Source of the DNA: Desulfocurvibacter africanus subsp. africanus DSM 2603
GTDB taxonomy: Bacteria > Desulfobacterota > Desulfovibrionia > Desulfovibrionales > Desulfovibrionaceae
Assembly: GCF_000422545.1 (NCBI RefSeq)
Contig: NZ_AULZ01000027.1
Span: forward strand, 1 to 43,566
Direction of reading: 5' to 3'
Length of the DNA stretch: 43,566 nt
Part shown: piece after piece, positions 34,627 to 42,851 of the stretch
How the letters are laid out: the number at the start of each line of letters is the position of its first letter
How positions within the stretch are numbered: the stretch's first letter is position 1
Notes under the pieces: generated by a model
The model's input: the letters and a program-made list of their open reading frames with translations, nothing else
Told to the model about the DNA's origin: nothing
Databases searched by the model: none
Position numbers and translations under genes: made by a program

Positions 34627-34647
34627 TTGCCGGGCTTGCCCCGGCAA
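34627..34647 (+). terminator. Possible terminator after the YejM-like gene
   Basis: An 8-bp stem (TTGCCGGG/CCCGGCAA, five-base loop) with GGCC on both flanks able to extend it. No T-run follows, so the role is uncertain. Confidence 0.3.
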
Positions 34648-34691
34648 GGCCTCAGACTTGCCACGCGCCGGGCTTAACGTAGACTGCGGCC

Positions 34692-34835
34692 ATGGGCATG
34701 AACGAATTCCTGCAAATCCTCCCCCTGCTGGCCATCCTCGCCGCGGTCATCGGCCTGCGCATCCTGTCCCGCAAACGGCCCATGACCTGGGACCGGCTCA
34801 AATCCGGACGAAAACGGACACCGCGCGAAAAATAA
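34692..34835 (+). CDS. Very small single-pass membrane protein (47 residues)
   Basis: Read directly: MGMNEFLQILPLLAILAAV begins a hydrophobic helix (about 6-26), followed by RILSRKRPMTWDRL and a strongly basic tail ending TPREK. This is the shape of a single-pass protein with a positively charged cytoplasmic tail. No good ribosome site is seen. It sits 77 bp after the YejM-like gene and before repeat copy 5. Coding status is uncertain; the coherent helix plus positive-inside tail is the main support. Confidence 0.42.
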   Translation: MGMNEFLQILPLLAILAAVIGLRILSRKRPMTWDRLKSGRKRTPREK

Positions 34836-34895
34836 GCTGCCGGACCGAGGAATGCATGTCTCCCCGACCCGCTAGGTAGCCCCCTGACCCAATCC

Positions 34896-35024
34896 TAGAA
34901 CAGATTGCCTTTAAGACGCCCACTCCGGCGTCGACGGCGCAAGTGAATCGCGCCTACGCCTACGCGCGGCGGCAAGCCATGCCGACGCACGGCTTGCAGA
35001 GCATTTTCAAAAGCAAATGCTCTT
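34896..35024 (-). repeat. Dispersed palindromic element, copy 5 (type A, reverse)
   Basis: 129 bp, reverse orientation, more diverged than the others (TAGAACAGATTGCC end; loop and hairpin 3 changed so the GGCGCAA stem is broken). One edge has TT instead of TA. It ends four bases from the stop codon of the phosphofructokinase gene, so transcripts of that gene run into it. Confidence 0.85.
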
Positions 35025-35027
35025 GCC

Positions 35028-36374
35028 TCAAACCACGCCGTCCCCCTGGAAATAGGACAACTGCCCCGTGGATTCGAGCACGCTGCGCCAGTAGTTGGAG
35101 CAGGTGTCGATGCGCTTGCGGCCGCCGCGGGTGATGAGCTGCAGGGGCACGTTCACGTACTGGGAGTTCCAGCGGCTGACCATCATGGCCGTCTTGCCGG
35201 CCATGCCCGCGTGCACCGCGTTCTGGCCCAGGAACCCGCAGTAGATACGGTCATTGGTGTTGGCCGGCACCGAGCGGATGATGTAGCTCGGGTCGATGTA
35301 TTTGAGCGTCATGTCGATGCCCGCCTTCTTGAAGTGGTCCTTGATGCTGCCGATGAGCAGGCTGGCGATGTCCCCCAGCACCGGGTTGCCCGAGGCGTCG
35401 GTCTGGCCCGTGGACTTGAGCAGGTCCTGGCCCGCGCCCTCTGCCGTGACGATGACCGCGTGGCCGCGCCGGCGGATGCGCCGTTCAAGGGCCTTGAGCA
35501 GGCCGGTTTCGCCGTCGAGTTCGAAGGGGTCCTCGGGCACGAGCACGAAATTCACGTCCTTGAGGGCCATGGAAGCCTGGGCCGCGATGAAGCCCGATTC
35601 GCGGCCCATGACCTTTACCAGCCCGATGCCGTTGGGCGCACCGTTGGCCTCGGTGTGCGCGCAGTCGATGGCCTCGCAGGCCTTGCCCACGGCCGTGTCG
35701 AAGCCGAAGGTCGTGGACACGTACTGGATGTCGTTGTCAATGGTCTTGGGGATGCCGATGATGCCGATACGCAGGTCGCGGCCGGCGATCTCCTGCTGGA
35801 TCTTCTCGGCAGCGCGCATGGTTCCGTCGCCGCCGATCATGAACAGGATGTTGATGTTCAGCCGCTCCAGGGCGTCGACGATGCCGTCGATGGGCTGCGG
35901 CCCGCGCGAGGAGCCCAGTATGGTCCCGCCGAACTGGTGGATGCGCGAGACGGCCATGGGATTCAGCTCCATGATCTCGTGCCCGTACTTGGGGATGAAG
36001 CCCTCCAGGCCGTAGCGGATACCCATGACCGCGGACACGCCATAGTTATGGAAGGCTTCCAGCACGATGGAACGGATAACGTCATTGATGCCGGGGCACA
36101 GGCCGCCGGCCGTGACCACTGCGCACTTGGTCTTGGACGGGTCGAAGTAGATCTTCTCGCGCGGGCCGGCCTCCTCCATGGAGGACGTATTGTCGCCCCG
36201 CGTATCGCAAGAGGTAGTGTGCACGTCGAGCAGCACGCGCGAGTCGTCGGAAATGAAGCGGCCATGTCGCAGCGGCGAGTCTATCTTCGCCTTGCCGAGC
36301 GCGGGGATGACCGTATCCTCGGGATGGGGGATGGGATCGGGGCAGAGCCTCGATTTTTGACTTGGCTTGGCCAT
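35028..36374 (-). CDS. ATP-dependent 6-phosphofructokinase
   Basis: 448 residues from the ATG with CGGAGG upstream; a longer reading from 36524 lacks one. It phosphorylates fructose 6-phosphate to the 1,6-bisphosphate in glycolysis. Motifs: GGLCPGINDVIRS (phosphate donor loop), GGDGTMRA, PKTIDNDI, TTFGFDTA, MGRESGFIA and the late IDPSYIIRSVPAN. The Gly after the GGD triad favours ATP, where pyrophosphate enzymes have Asp there; the Lys in PKTIDND is also seen in the plant/trypanosome group of ATP enzymes, to which this length fits. Convergent with its left neighbours and divergent from Hsp20. Confidence 0.9.
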   Translation of the reverse strand: MAKPSQKSRLCPDPIPHPEDTVIPALGKAKIDSPLRHGRFISDDSRVLLDVHTTSCDTRGDNTSSMEEAGPREKIYFDPSKTKCAVVTAGGLCPGINDVIRSIVLEAFHNYGVSAVMGIRYGLEGFIPKYGHEIMELNPMAVSRIHQFGGTILGSSRGPQPIDGIVDALERLNINILFMIGGDGTMRAAEKIQQEIAGRDLRIGIIGIPKTIDNDIQYVSTTFGFDTAVGKACEAIDCAHTEANGAPNGIGLVKVMGRESGFIAAQASMALKDVNFVLVPEDPFELDGETGLLKALERRIRRRGHAVIVTAEGAGQDLLKSTGQTDASGNPVLGDIASLLIGSIKDHFKKAGIDMTLKYIDPSYIIRSVPANTNDRIYCGFLGQNAVHAGMAGKTAMMVSRWNSQYVNVPLQLITRGGRKRIDTCSNYWRSVLESTGQLSYFQGDGVV

Positions 36375-36530
36375 GCATGGACCTCCGGAATCCGGCGGTG
36401 AGTGTGTCGATTCGGGCCGGGCGTTACCCCGGGACATGGACCTTCGACTAGTATTGCCTTCTTTCCAGCCCATGGGCAAGGCCGTTGCGGTTGACATGCT
36501 CCACTGGATATTCCCGGGCGACACGGCGCA

Positions 36531-36558
36531 TTGACTTCAGGCCCGCAGGGATTATGAA
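36531..36558 (+). promoter_or_regulatory. Possible promoter of the hsp20-htpX pair
   Basis: TTGACT (36531-36536), a 16-bp spacer, then TATGAA (36553-36558). It is 77 bp before the Hsp20 start. Spacing is slightly short. No CIRCE element is visible. Confidence 0.36.
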
Positions 36559-36634
36559 TAATCTATCGGCGCGTCCGGCGCTCGTCATGCGGCGCGCAGC
36601 GAAACCTGCCGGCAGGGCCGGCGAGCGAGGACAC

Positions 36635-37078
36635 ATGGCCAAATACAACTGGTCGCCCTGGATCGCGGCTGTGACCAAAGCCAGGCAGGAACGACCTGCC
36701 GAAACAGTGGGCCATCCTGGCTGCAGACTTCCCGGGCGCGGTGGGCAATACGCGTGGCATCCCTGCCTGGACATGTACGAGTCCGCCTCGGGCGTGACCC
36801 TAAGCGTGGAGCTGCCCGGCCTGAGCCGCGAGGACATCTCCCTCGAAATCGAAAGCCGCGGACTGCTCATTTCCGGTGAGCGCCGCCCGGAGAAGGACCC
36901 GGAGGAAGGCGTTTTCCACATGTTGGAACGCTCCCACGGCCGTTTCGTCCGCCATGTGGACCTGCCCGAGGGCCTGGACCTGTCCGCCATACGGGCCGTG
37001 CTGCGCGACGGGGTGCTCACCGTAAGCGTGCCGCGTGCACCATCGGGCGGAGGCAGGCGCATCCAGGTGGAGGATTAG
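36635..37078 (+). CDS. Hsp20/alpha-crystallin family small heat-shock protein
   Basis: 147 residues from the ATG with GAGGA just upstream; upstream in-frame ATGs have no ribosome site. The alpha-crystallin domain spans about 48-140: DMYESASGVTLSVELPG, then DISLEIESRGLLISGER, FVRHVDLPEG, and VLRDGVLTVSVPR. It holds unfolded proteins in an ATP-independent way in the cytosol. htpX begins 51 bp later on the same strand, a sensible stress pair. Confidence 0.93.
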   Translation: MAKYNWSPWIAAVTKARQERPAETVGHPGCRLPGRGGQYAWHPCLDMYESASGVTLSVELPGLSREDISLEIESRGLLISGERRPEKDPEEGVFHMLERSHGRFVRHVDLPEGLDLSAIRAVLRDGVLTVSVPRAPSGGGRRIQVED

Positions 37079-37129
37079 CCGGCCGACCGCCGACACGCCA
37101 CCCAGAACCCAATCAGGAGCATCCGCAAC

Positions 37130-37981
37130 ATGTCCAGCCAGCTCAAGACCGGCCTGCTGCTCGGCCTGCTCACCGCTATCGTCCTGCTCATCGGCCAGGC
37201 CATCGGCGGCAGGGGCGGTCTCATGCTTGCCTTTCTCTTCGCCATAGTCATGAACGTCGGCAGCTACTGGTTCTCGGACAAGATCGTCCTGTCCATGTAC
37301 CGCGCCCGCGAACTCGCGCCCGAGGACGCGCCCATGCTGCACGCCATGGTGGACGAACTGGCGGCCGAGGCCCGCATTCCCAAGCCCAAACTTTACGTCG
37401 TGCCCCAGGAAAGCCCCAACGCCTTCGCCACGGGCCGCAACCCTGAAAATGCCGCCGTGGCGGTCACCGAGGGCATCATGCATCTGCTCAGCCCCGAGGA
37501 GCTGCGCGGCGTCATCGCCCACGAGCTGGCCCATGTAAAGAATCGCGACATTCTCGTGCAGACCGTGGCCGCTGTTCTGGCCGGCGTAATCGTCATGCTG
37601 GCCAACTGGGTCAAGTGGACGGCCATCTTCGGCTTTGGCCGCAGCGACGAGGAAGGCGGCGGCAACCCGCTGGCGGCCCTGGCCATGGCCATCGTCGCGC
37701 CCATCGCCGCGACCATCATCCAGTTCGCCATCTCCCGCTCGCGCGAATACCTGGCCGACGAAACCGGCGCGCGCATTTCGCGCAGCCCCCTGTCCCTGGC
37801 CGGAGCCCTGGAAAAGCTCAGTCGAGGCAGCGAGCGCGTGCCGCTGCACGGCAATCAGGCCACCGAGAACATGTTCATCGTCAACCCGTTCTCGGGCCGC
37901 AGCATGATGAGCCTGTTCTCCACCCACCCGCCCATCGAGGAGCGCGTGGCACGCCTGCGCCAGATGGCCGGCGCACGTTAA
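37130..37981 (+). CDS. htpX: Membrane zinc metalloprotease HtpX
   Basis: 283 residues (M48 family). Two N-terminal hydrophobic segments (about 8-24 and 30-46) and two central ones flank the catalytic HELAH at 131-135. The third zinc ligand lies in the SREYLADETGA segment. GRNPENAAVAVTEGIM precedes the active site as in all HtpX. It degrades misfolded membrane proteins together with FtsH. AGGAG lies about nine bases before ATG. Follows hsp20 and probably shares its transcript; a strong palindrome follows. Confidence 0.96.
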   Translation: MSSQLKTGLLLGLLTAIVLLIGQAIGGRGGLMLAFLFAIVMNVGSYWFSDKIVLSMYRARELAPEDAPMLHAMVDELAAEARIPKPKLYVVPQESPNAFATGRNPENAAVAVTEGIMHLLSPEELRGVIAHELAHVKNRDILVQTVAAVLAGVIVMLANWVKWTAIFGFGRSDEEGGGNPLAALAMAIVAPIAATIIQFAISRSREYLADETGARISRSPLSLAGALEKLSRGSERVPLHGNQATENMFIVNPFSGRSMMSLFSTHPPIEERVARLRQMAGAR

Positions 37982-37991
37982 AGAATAAGAG

Positions 37992-38018
37992 CTGGGGGAG
38001 GGCTTTGCCCTCCCCCAG
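37992..38018 (+). terminator. Strong palindrome (terminator) after htpX
   Basis: A 12-bp perfect GC stem (37992-38003 with 38007-38018, TTT loop) lies 10 bp after the htpX stop. A CTTTTTAG run follows eight bases later, merging with the left edge of repeat copy 6. Confidence 0.55.
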
Positions 38019-38030
38019 GACCCCGCTTTT

Positions 38031-38158
38031 TAGAGCATTTTGCTTTTGAAAATGCTCTGCAAGCCATGCGTCGGCATGGCTTGCCGCCGCGTAGGCGTAG
38101 GCGCAATTCACTTGCGCCGTCAAAGCCGGAGCGGGCGCCTTAAAAACAATCTGCTTTA
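38031..38158 (+). repeat. Dispersed palindromic element, copy 6 (type A, forward)
   Basis: 128 bp, TA at both edges. It is close to copy 1; one base differs in the AACGCC box (AAAGCC), which weakens the small fourth stem. It follows the htpX terminator directly. Confidence 0.9.
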
Positions 38159-38359
38159 TTGAAGATTTGTTTCAGAAAACTAGGGCTTACTCTGTATTCC
38201 TGGAGCAATTCGCCCTGGACTTTTCCGGCCCTGTAGTGGTTGAGTAAAGCGCAACCAAATGGATGTTGGGCATTCGATGGATGCGCAAAGCCTGCGTTGC
38301 CGTGCTTTCATGGTGATTCATCATCCGATTCGACCGTCGCCATTTGCATTGGAGTGATC

Positions 38360-39757
38360 ATGCGCGCGCTTTCATCTAATCGGCCCATTGCGATTCTCCT
38401 GTCCTGCTTGCTCTGTCTGCTGCTCACGCAAGCCTTTGGGGGTCGCGCCGCCCTGGCCGCGCAGACACCCGACAACGACTTACGGCGCTCGCCCATCGTA
38501 CGCGCCGTGGAGAAAGTCGCGCCCGCCGTGGTCAACATAACGGCAGCTCGTCAGGAGCAGCGCAGCATGAACCCCTTCGCCGACTTCTTCGGCCAGGAGA
38601 TGCAGCCCTTCTTCGGCCAGATGTTCCCCGAAACCCAACGCACGGTCATCGCCACCAGCCTGGGCTCGGGCGTCATCATCGACGGCAAGGCCGGGCTCAT
38701 CCTGACCAACGCGCACGTCGTGGCCGAAGCAACCGACGTGACCGTGCGTCTGCAGGACGGTCGCGAATTCGCCGTGGAACTGGTGGGAGCGGACCCGGAC
38801 TTCGACCTGGCCGTGCTGCGCGTGAACAGGAAGGAGCTGAAGGGCCAAGCCCTGCCCCAGACCGCAATGGGCGATTCGTCCTTCATCCTTATCGGCGAGA
38901 CCGTCATCGCCATCGGCAACCCCTTCGGTTTCACGCACACCGTGACCACCGGCGTGATCTCGGCCGTCAACCGTACGGTGCGCACCGACGAGGTCGCCTT
39001 CACGGATTTCATCCAGACCGACGCGGCCATCAACCCCGGCAACTCCGGCGGGCCGCTGCTCAACATCCTTGGCGAGCTCATCGGAGTGAACACGGCCATC
39101 CAGGCCCAGGCCCAAGGCATCGGCTTCGCCATCCCAATCAACAAGGCCCGCCGCGTGGTGGATGAGCTGGTCGCCTCGGGCCGCGTGGCCCACATCTGGC
39201 TCGGCCTGGACGGCCAGGACCTGGACCAGGCCTCGGCCAGTTACTTCGGGCTGGCCCGCTGCGCCGGCATGCTCGTGACCCTTGTGCGCCCCGGCACTCC
39301 CGCTGCGCGCGCCGGCCTCAAACCCGGCGACGTGCTCCAGACCGTCGACGGTCTGGCCGTGCAGGACAAGGATCACTACCTGGACATCCTGCGCAACTAC
39401 ACCGTGAACCAGCCCATGACGCTTGGCGTGCAGCGCGACGGAAAGCTCCTGAAGGTCGAGGCACGCGGAGCGCGCTTCGATGCCGCCACGGCCCAGCGAT
39501 TGGCCGTCGAACGTTGGGGCCTGAGCATCGACGAACGCTCCTCGCGGGGCGCGGCGGCCGTGAGCCGCGTGAACCCGAACAGCCCGGCCGGCAAACTCGG
39601 CCTGCGCTCCGGCGACGCCATCCTGCAGATCGGCGCATACCACATGGCCAACGCCGACGACTTCATCAAGGCCTTCTCCCGCTACCGCCTCAAGAACATG
39701 GTGCTCATGAAGGTGGCGCGCGGCGGCCGGGCCTATATCGTGCGCCTGCGCATATAG
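38360..39757 (+). CDS. HtrA/Deg-like periplasmic serine protease with two PDZ domains
   Basis: 465 residues from the ATG with GGAG six bases upstream; an ORF start 40 codons earlier has none. A signal peptide (about 1-34, ending LAAQ) precedes a trypsin-like protease domain with His119 (TNAHVV), Asp149 (DFDLAVL) and Ser229 (GNSGGP). PDZ1 covers about 255-355 (VRPGTPAARAGLKPGDVLQTVDG) and PDZ2 about 375-460 (NPNSPAGKLGLRSGDAILQIG). It degrades or refolds damaged periplasmic proteins. The Phe-rich stretch NPFADFFGQEMQPFFGQMF (about 71-89) is the LA-loop-like region. Which Deg paralogue it is cannot be told. Confidence 0.93.
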   Translation: MRALSSNRPIAILLSCLLCLLLTQAFGGRAALAAQTPDNDLRRSPIVRAVEKVAPAVVNITAARQEQRSMNPFADFFGQEMQPFFGQMFPETQRTVIATSLGSGVIIDGKAGLILTNAHVVAEATDVTVRLQDGREFAVELVGADPDFDLAVLRVNRKELKGQALPQTAMGDSSFILIGETVIAIGNPFGFTHTVTTGVISAVNRTVRTDEVAFTDFIQTDAAINPGNSGGPLLNILGELIGVNTAIQAQAQGIGFAIPINKARRVVDELVASGRVAHIWLGLDGQDLDQASASYFGLARCAGMLVTLVRPGTPAARAGLKPGDVLQTVDGLAVQDKDHYLDILRNYTVNQPMTLGVQRDGKLLKVEARGARFDAATAQRLAVERWGLSIDERSSRGAAAVSRVNPNSPAGKLGLRSGDAILQIGAYHMANADDFIKAFSRYRLKNMVLMKVARGGRAYIVRLRI

Positions 39758-39798
39758 CCGACCTTTCCCACCGCGCGTGTCTCTGCTAGCCTGGACGC

Positions 39799-40524
39799 AT
39801 GCGCATAGCCGTCATCTCCGACATCCACGGCAACCTGAACGCCCTGCGTCGGGTCCTGGACGATATCGAAAGCCAGAGGGCCGAGGATATCGTCTGCCTG
39901 GGCGACACCGTGGGCTACGGCCCCGAGCCCGAGGAGTGCCTGAGCCTCGTGCGTGAGCGAGGCATCTCCATGGTCATGGGCAACCACGAGCAGGCCCTGG
40001 CCGACCCCGCGTTTCTCGACGGCTTCAACCCGCACGCCCGCGAAGCCCTGCGGCATACGGCCACATTCCTCTCCGCCGACTCCCTGAACTACATCCGCCA
40101 ACTGCCGCGCTTCATCGTGCGCCACGGCGCGCGCTTCGTGCACGGCCTGCCGCCGGAAAGCGTGGGGACATACCTCTTTCAGGCCGACACGCGGAAGCTG
40201 CGCGGAATCTTCGAGGCCGCGCGTGAGCGCATCTGCTTCGTGGGTCACACCCACGAGCTGCTGCTCGTGTGGTATGACGGCGAACGCGCCACCAAGGATG
40301 AGCTTCGGCCGGGCCTGAATCCCGTGGTGCCCTCCTACCGTTACATCGTCAACGTGGGCAGCGTGGGCCAACCCCGCGACGGCGACAACCGCGCCAAGTA
40401 CGTTATCTGGAACAGAAAGGCGCACACGGTGGAACTGCGCCGCGTAGAGTACGGCTACAAGGACACGGCGGCCAAGATCATCGCGCGGGGGTTCGACAAG
40501 CGGTATGCGGAGAGGCTGTACTGA
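39799..40524 (+). CDS. Metallophosphoesterase (calcineurin-like)
   Basis: 241 residues. All metal-binding motifs are present: SDIHGN (about 7-12), GDTVGYGPEP (about 35-44), GNHEQ (about 61-65), HGLPP, and GHTHE (about 149-153). It is close to the bacterial group related to diadenosine-polyphosphate and serine/threonine-type phosphatases, with unknown natural substrate. It begins 41 bp after the HtrA-like gene on the same strand and may be its operon partner. No strong ribosome site. Confidence 0.9.
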   Translation: MRIAVISDIHGNLNALRRVLDDIESQRAEDIVCLGDTVGYGPEPEECLSLVRERGISMVMGNHEQALADPAFLDGFNPHAREALRHTATFLSADSLNYIRQLPRFIVRHGARFVHGLPPESVGTYLFQADTRKLRGIFEAARERICFVGHTHELLLVWYDGERATKDELRPGLNPVVPSYRYIVNVGSVGQPRDGDNRAKYVIWNRKAHTVELRRVEYGYKDTAAKIIARGFDKRYAERLY

Positions 40525-40557
40525 CAGACTGGGGGGTTAATTGGCACGGGGAGTGGA

Positions 40558-41358
40558 ATGGACAAAGTGAATTCAGGCAATCTTAGGCGATATGGAGACG
40601 CTCCCTTTTCCGTGGCCGTCATACACGGAGGGCCGGGAGCCGCCGGGGAAATGGCTCCTGTTGCGAAAGAGCTATCTCTTGTCTGCAGCGTCCTGGAGCC
40701 GCTCCAGACGGTGACGTCCCTCGAAGGTCAGATTCAGGAGCTGCAAAAGGTCCTGGAGAACCATGCGCACCTGCCCATAACCTTGATTGGTCATTCCTGG
40801 GGTGCCTGGCTTGGCCTGATCTTCGCTGCTCACTGCCCTTCGTTTGTAAAGAAGCTGATCCTGGTTGGGAGTGGGCCATTCGAGGAAAAATATGCCTCAA
40901 GCATCATTGATACCAGACTGAAGCGCCTGGATGAGCAAGAGCGGCTTTTTGCGCATTCCTTTATGGAGTCGTTGCGTAGGGGGGAAAGCCAGGATGAAAA
41001 GGCGGCTTTTGCACAATTTGGCAAGCTCATGGCGAAAGCCGACACATACGATCCTCTGCCTCTTGGCGTCGAAGAGGAAGTGAACTGCCGTGGCGACATC
41101 TTTCGGAAGGTTTGGGAGGAAGCCCGTGCGTTAAGGCAAAGCGGAGGGCTTCTGGACATTGCAAGGCAGGTCCGGTGCCCGGTTGTCGCGATTCACGGGG
41201 ATTACGATCCACATCCATCCGAAGGCGTCAGAAATCCTTTATCTCTAGTTATTAACGACTTTCAGTTCATTCTGTTGCCAAACTGTGGTCATAAACCCTG
41301 GGTGGAAAGGTCTGCCAAAGATGCATTCCACCGCATTCTGATGGACGCAGTGAACTGA
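40558..41358 (+). CDS. Alpha/beta hydrolase
   Basis: 266 residues. HGGPGAAG (about 24-31) is the oxyanion-hole region, GHSWGAW (about 79-85) carries the nucleophile Ser, GDYDPH the Asp, and CGHKPW the His. The HGGPG form is typical of proline-iminopeptidase-like hydrolases, but the cap here is short and helical. GGGGAG precedes ATG by four bases. Codons use more A/T than those of its neighbours, which may indicate recent acquisition. Its substrate is unknown. Confidence 0.85.
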   Translation: MDKVNSGNLRRYGDAPFSVAVIHGGPGAAGEMAPVAKELSLVCSVLEPLQTVTSLEGQIQELQKVLENHAHLPITLIGHSWGAWLGLIFAAHCPSFVKKLILVGSGPFEEKYASSIIDTRLKRLDEQERLFAHSFMESLRRGESQDEKAAFAQFGKLMAKADTYDPLPLGVEEEVNCRGDIFRKVWEEARALRQSGGLLDIARQVRCPVVAIHGDYDPHPSEGVRNPLSLVINDFQFILLPNCGHKPWVERSAKDAFHRILMDAVN

Positions 41359-41408
41359 CTTCCAGCAGGACGCGAGAGTGGCACGGCCTGATCCAACCAA
41401 TAGGTCCG

Positions 41409-41819
41409 TCACCGCTCCTGACGCCGGGCCAGCAGGTCGCGGATATCCTTCAGCAGCACCTCCTGGCGCGTGGGCGCGGGTTCGACCGGCGGCTCGGCCG
41501 CGCTCTTGCGACGCATGCTGTTGATGCCCTTGACCAGCAGAAAAACTGCCAGGGCCACGATAAGGAAATCCACCACGCTCTGAATGAACGCGCCGTAGCG
41601 CAAGGTCACGGCCTCCACGCCTTCTCCTGCTGGTTTGAGCAGCAAGGACAGGCTGGAAAAATCCACGCCTCCCACCAGCACCCCTACGGGCGGCATGATC
41701 ACGTCCTCCACCAGGGACGTCACGACCCTGCCGAAGGCCGCGCCGATGATGATGCCCACGGCCAGATCGACCATGTTGCCCTTGACGGCGAACTCCTTGA
41801 ATTCCTTGATCAGGCCCAT
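41409..41819 (-). CDS. mscL: Large-conductance mechanosensitive channel
   Basis: 136 residues, normal for MscL. The N-terminal helix and TM1 are highly conserved ([20 protein letters not shown], about 6-25), then [15 protein letters not shown], and TM2 near 80-100 ([21 protein letters not shown]). It ends with the charged cytoplasmic helix ([12 protein letters not shown]). It opens under membrane tension to release solutes on osmotic downshock. GGAGG lies about seven bases before ATG. Confidence 0.97.
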   Translation of the reverse strand: MGLIKEFKEFAVKGNMVDLAVGIIIGAAFGRVVTSLVEDVIMPPVGVLVGGVDFSSLSLLLKPAGEGVEAVTLRYGAFIQSVVDFLIVALAVFLLVKGINSMRRKSAAEPPVEPAPTRQEVLLKDIRDLLARRQER

Positions 41820-41892
41820 GCGCCCTCCGGTAGATGAGAGTAACTCCCATGTTGGGCATAGGCCTTGGCGGGTAAAATGGCAATACAGCGAA

Positions 41893-42846
41893 TCAGTCCT
41901 CGGTCCAACCCAAGACGCGGCATTTACCGGCGGGGCCGCCGTCGCATTGGATGAGTTCCAGCAGCGATCGACCCAGGCTGTCGAGAATCATCTTCTTATC
42001 TATATGCAGTTCGGCATAGGTTCTGGCTTCGGTACGCGCCCCTGACGCGTGCCATTATCCGCCAGCAGACCGGTCACGACATTGGCCAGACTCTCGGCAT
42101 CGGCGTGCGGCACGACCAGGCCGCCGGCCTGGGTCACCACGCGGGCCAGTTCGCTGCCGGGCGCGGCCGTGGCCACCACCGGACCGCCGCAGGCCAGGAT
42201 GGACATCAGCTTGGAGGGCATGCAACGGCCGTCGGCGCCGGGCCGCTGGGGCAACAGGTGCGCGTCGGCCTCTGCCAGCATGGCCGCATGCGTCGCTTCG
42301 GGCTGCAAGGGCAGGAAGTGCAAGTTCGGCACGTCGCCATGGTCCTGGGCCCGGCTCCACACCGAGCATGGTCCGCAGCACGCCTTTGCCTTCCACTCGC
42401 TCGATTGGTTTGAAGACTTCCAGGTCGGCCCAGTTGGGCAGCAGGCTGATACGCTCCGGCCGCACGCCCTTGCGCTCCAGGGCCAGGCCCATGGAGCGCG
42501 ACACGGCCGAAACGCGGTCAAAACGGGTCAACAGCAGGCGTTCAAGACCGTGGGCCAGGGCAAGCCCGGCCTTGCCGAGCGGACCGCCGGGCTTGGCAGG
42601 GACGTGGAGCGGACAGCGTTACACGCGCACGCCCGCGCGCTCCTCGCGCCAAGCCCAGCCGGCAGACTTCGGCGCTGCTCGCCACCAGGGGTAATACGGA
42701 CGGGCCGTAACCACACGCACGTCGAAGCCGCGCGTGGCCAGACCCTCGGCCATCTCGGCCGTGTACTTGCCCACGCCCACGGGCTCCATCGCGTAGTTGA
42801 GCCCGTGAACAAGCACGCGCGGCCTGGCGGAAGGAGCTGGACGCAA
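41893..42846 (-). pseudogene. Decayed WcaI-type glycosyltransferase
   Basis: Fragments of one glycosyltransferase-4-like gene read in three frames. The N-terminal part (VLVHGLNYAMEPVGVGKYT, then VVTARPYYPWWR) is intact up to GVRV, where a TAA stop (42619-42621) replaces the codon expected for Tyr before RCPLHVP. The same frame continues to RFDRVSAVSRSMG and LLPNWADLEVFKP, but about 70-80 residues are missing between. A second gap and frame change near 42350 leads to NLHFLPLQPEATHA and MPSKLMSILACGGPVVATA. A last frameshift at a GGGG run near 42040 leads to [15 protein letters not shown] and the original stop at 41893. It is not functional as it stands. It probably once followed the fucose synthase gene in an exopolysaccharide operon. 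Confidence 0.78.
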
Positions 42847-42851
42847 TTGGA

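Noticed and set aside
160-38158. CRISPR array explanation for the repeated palindromes
   Set aside because: Copies are about 130 bp, several kilobases apart and in both orientations, with no regular spacers and no cas genes.
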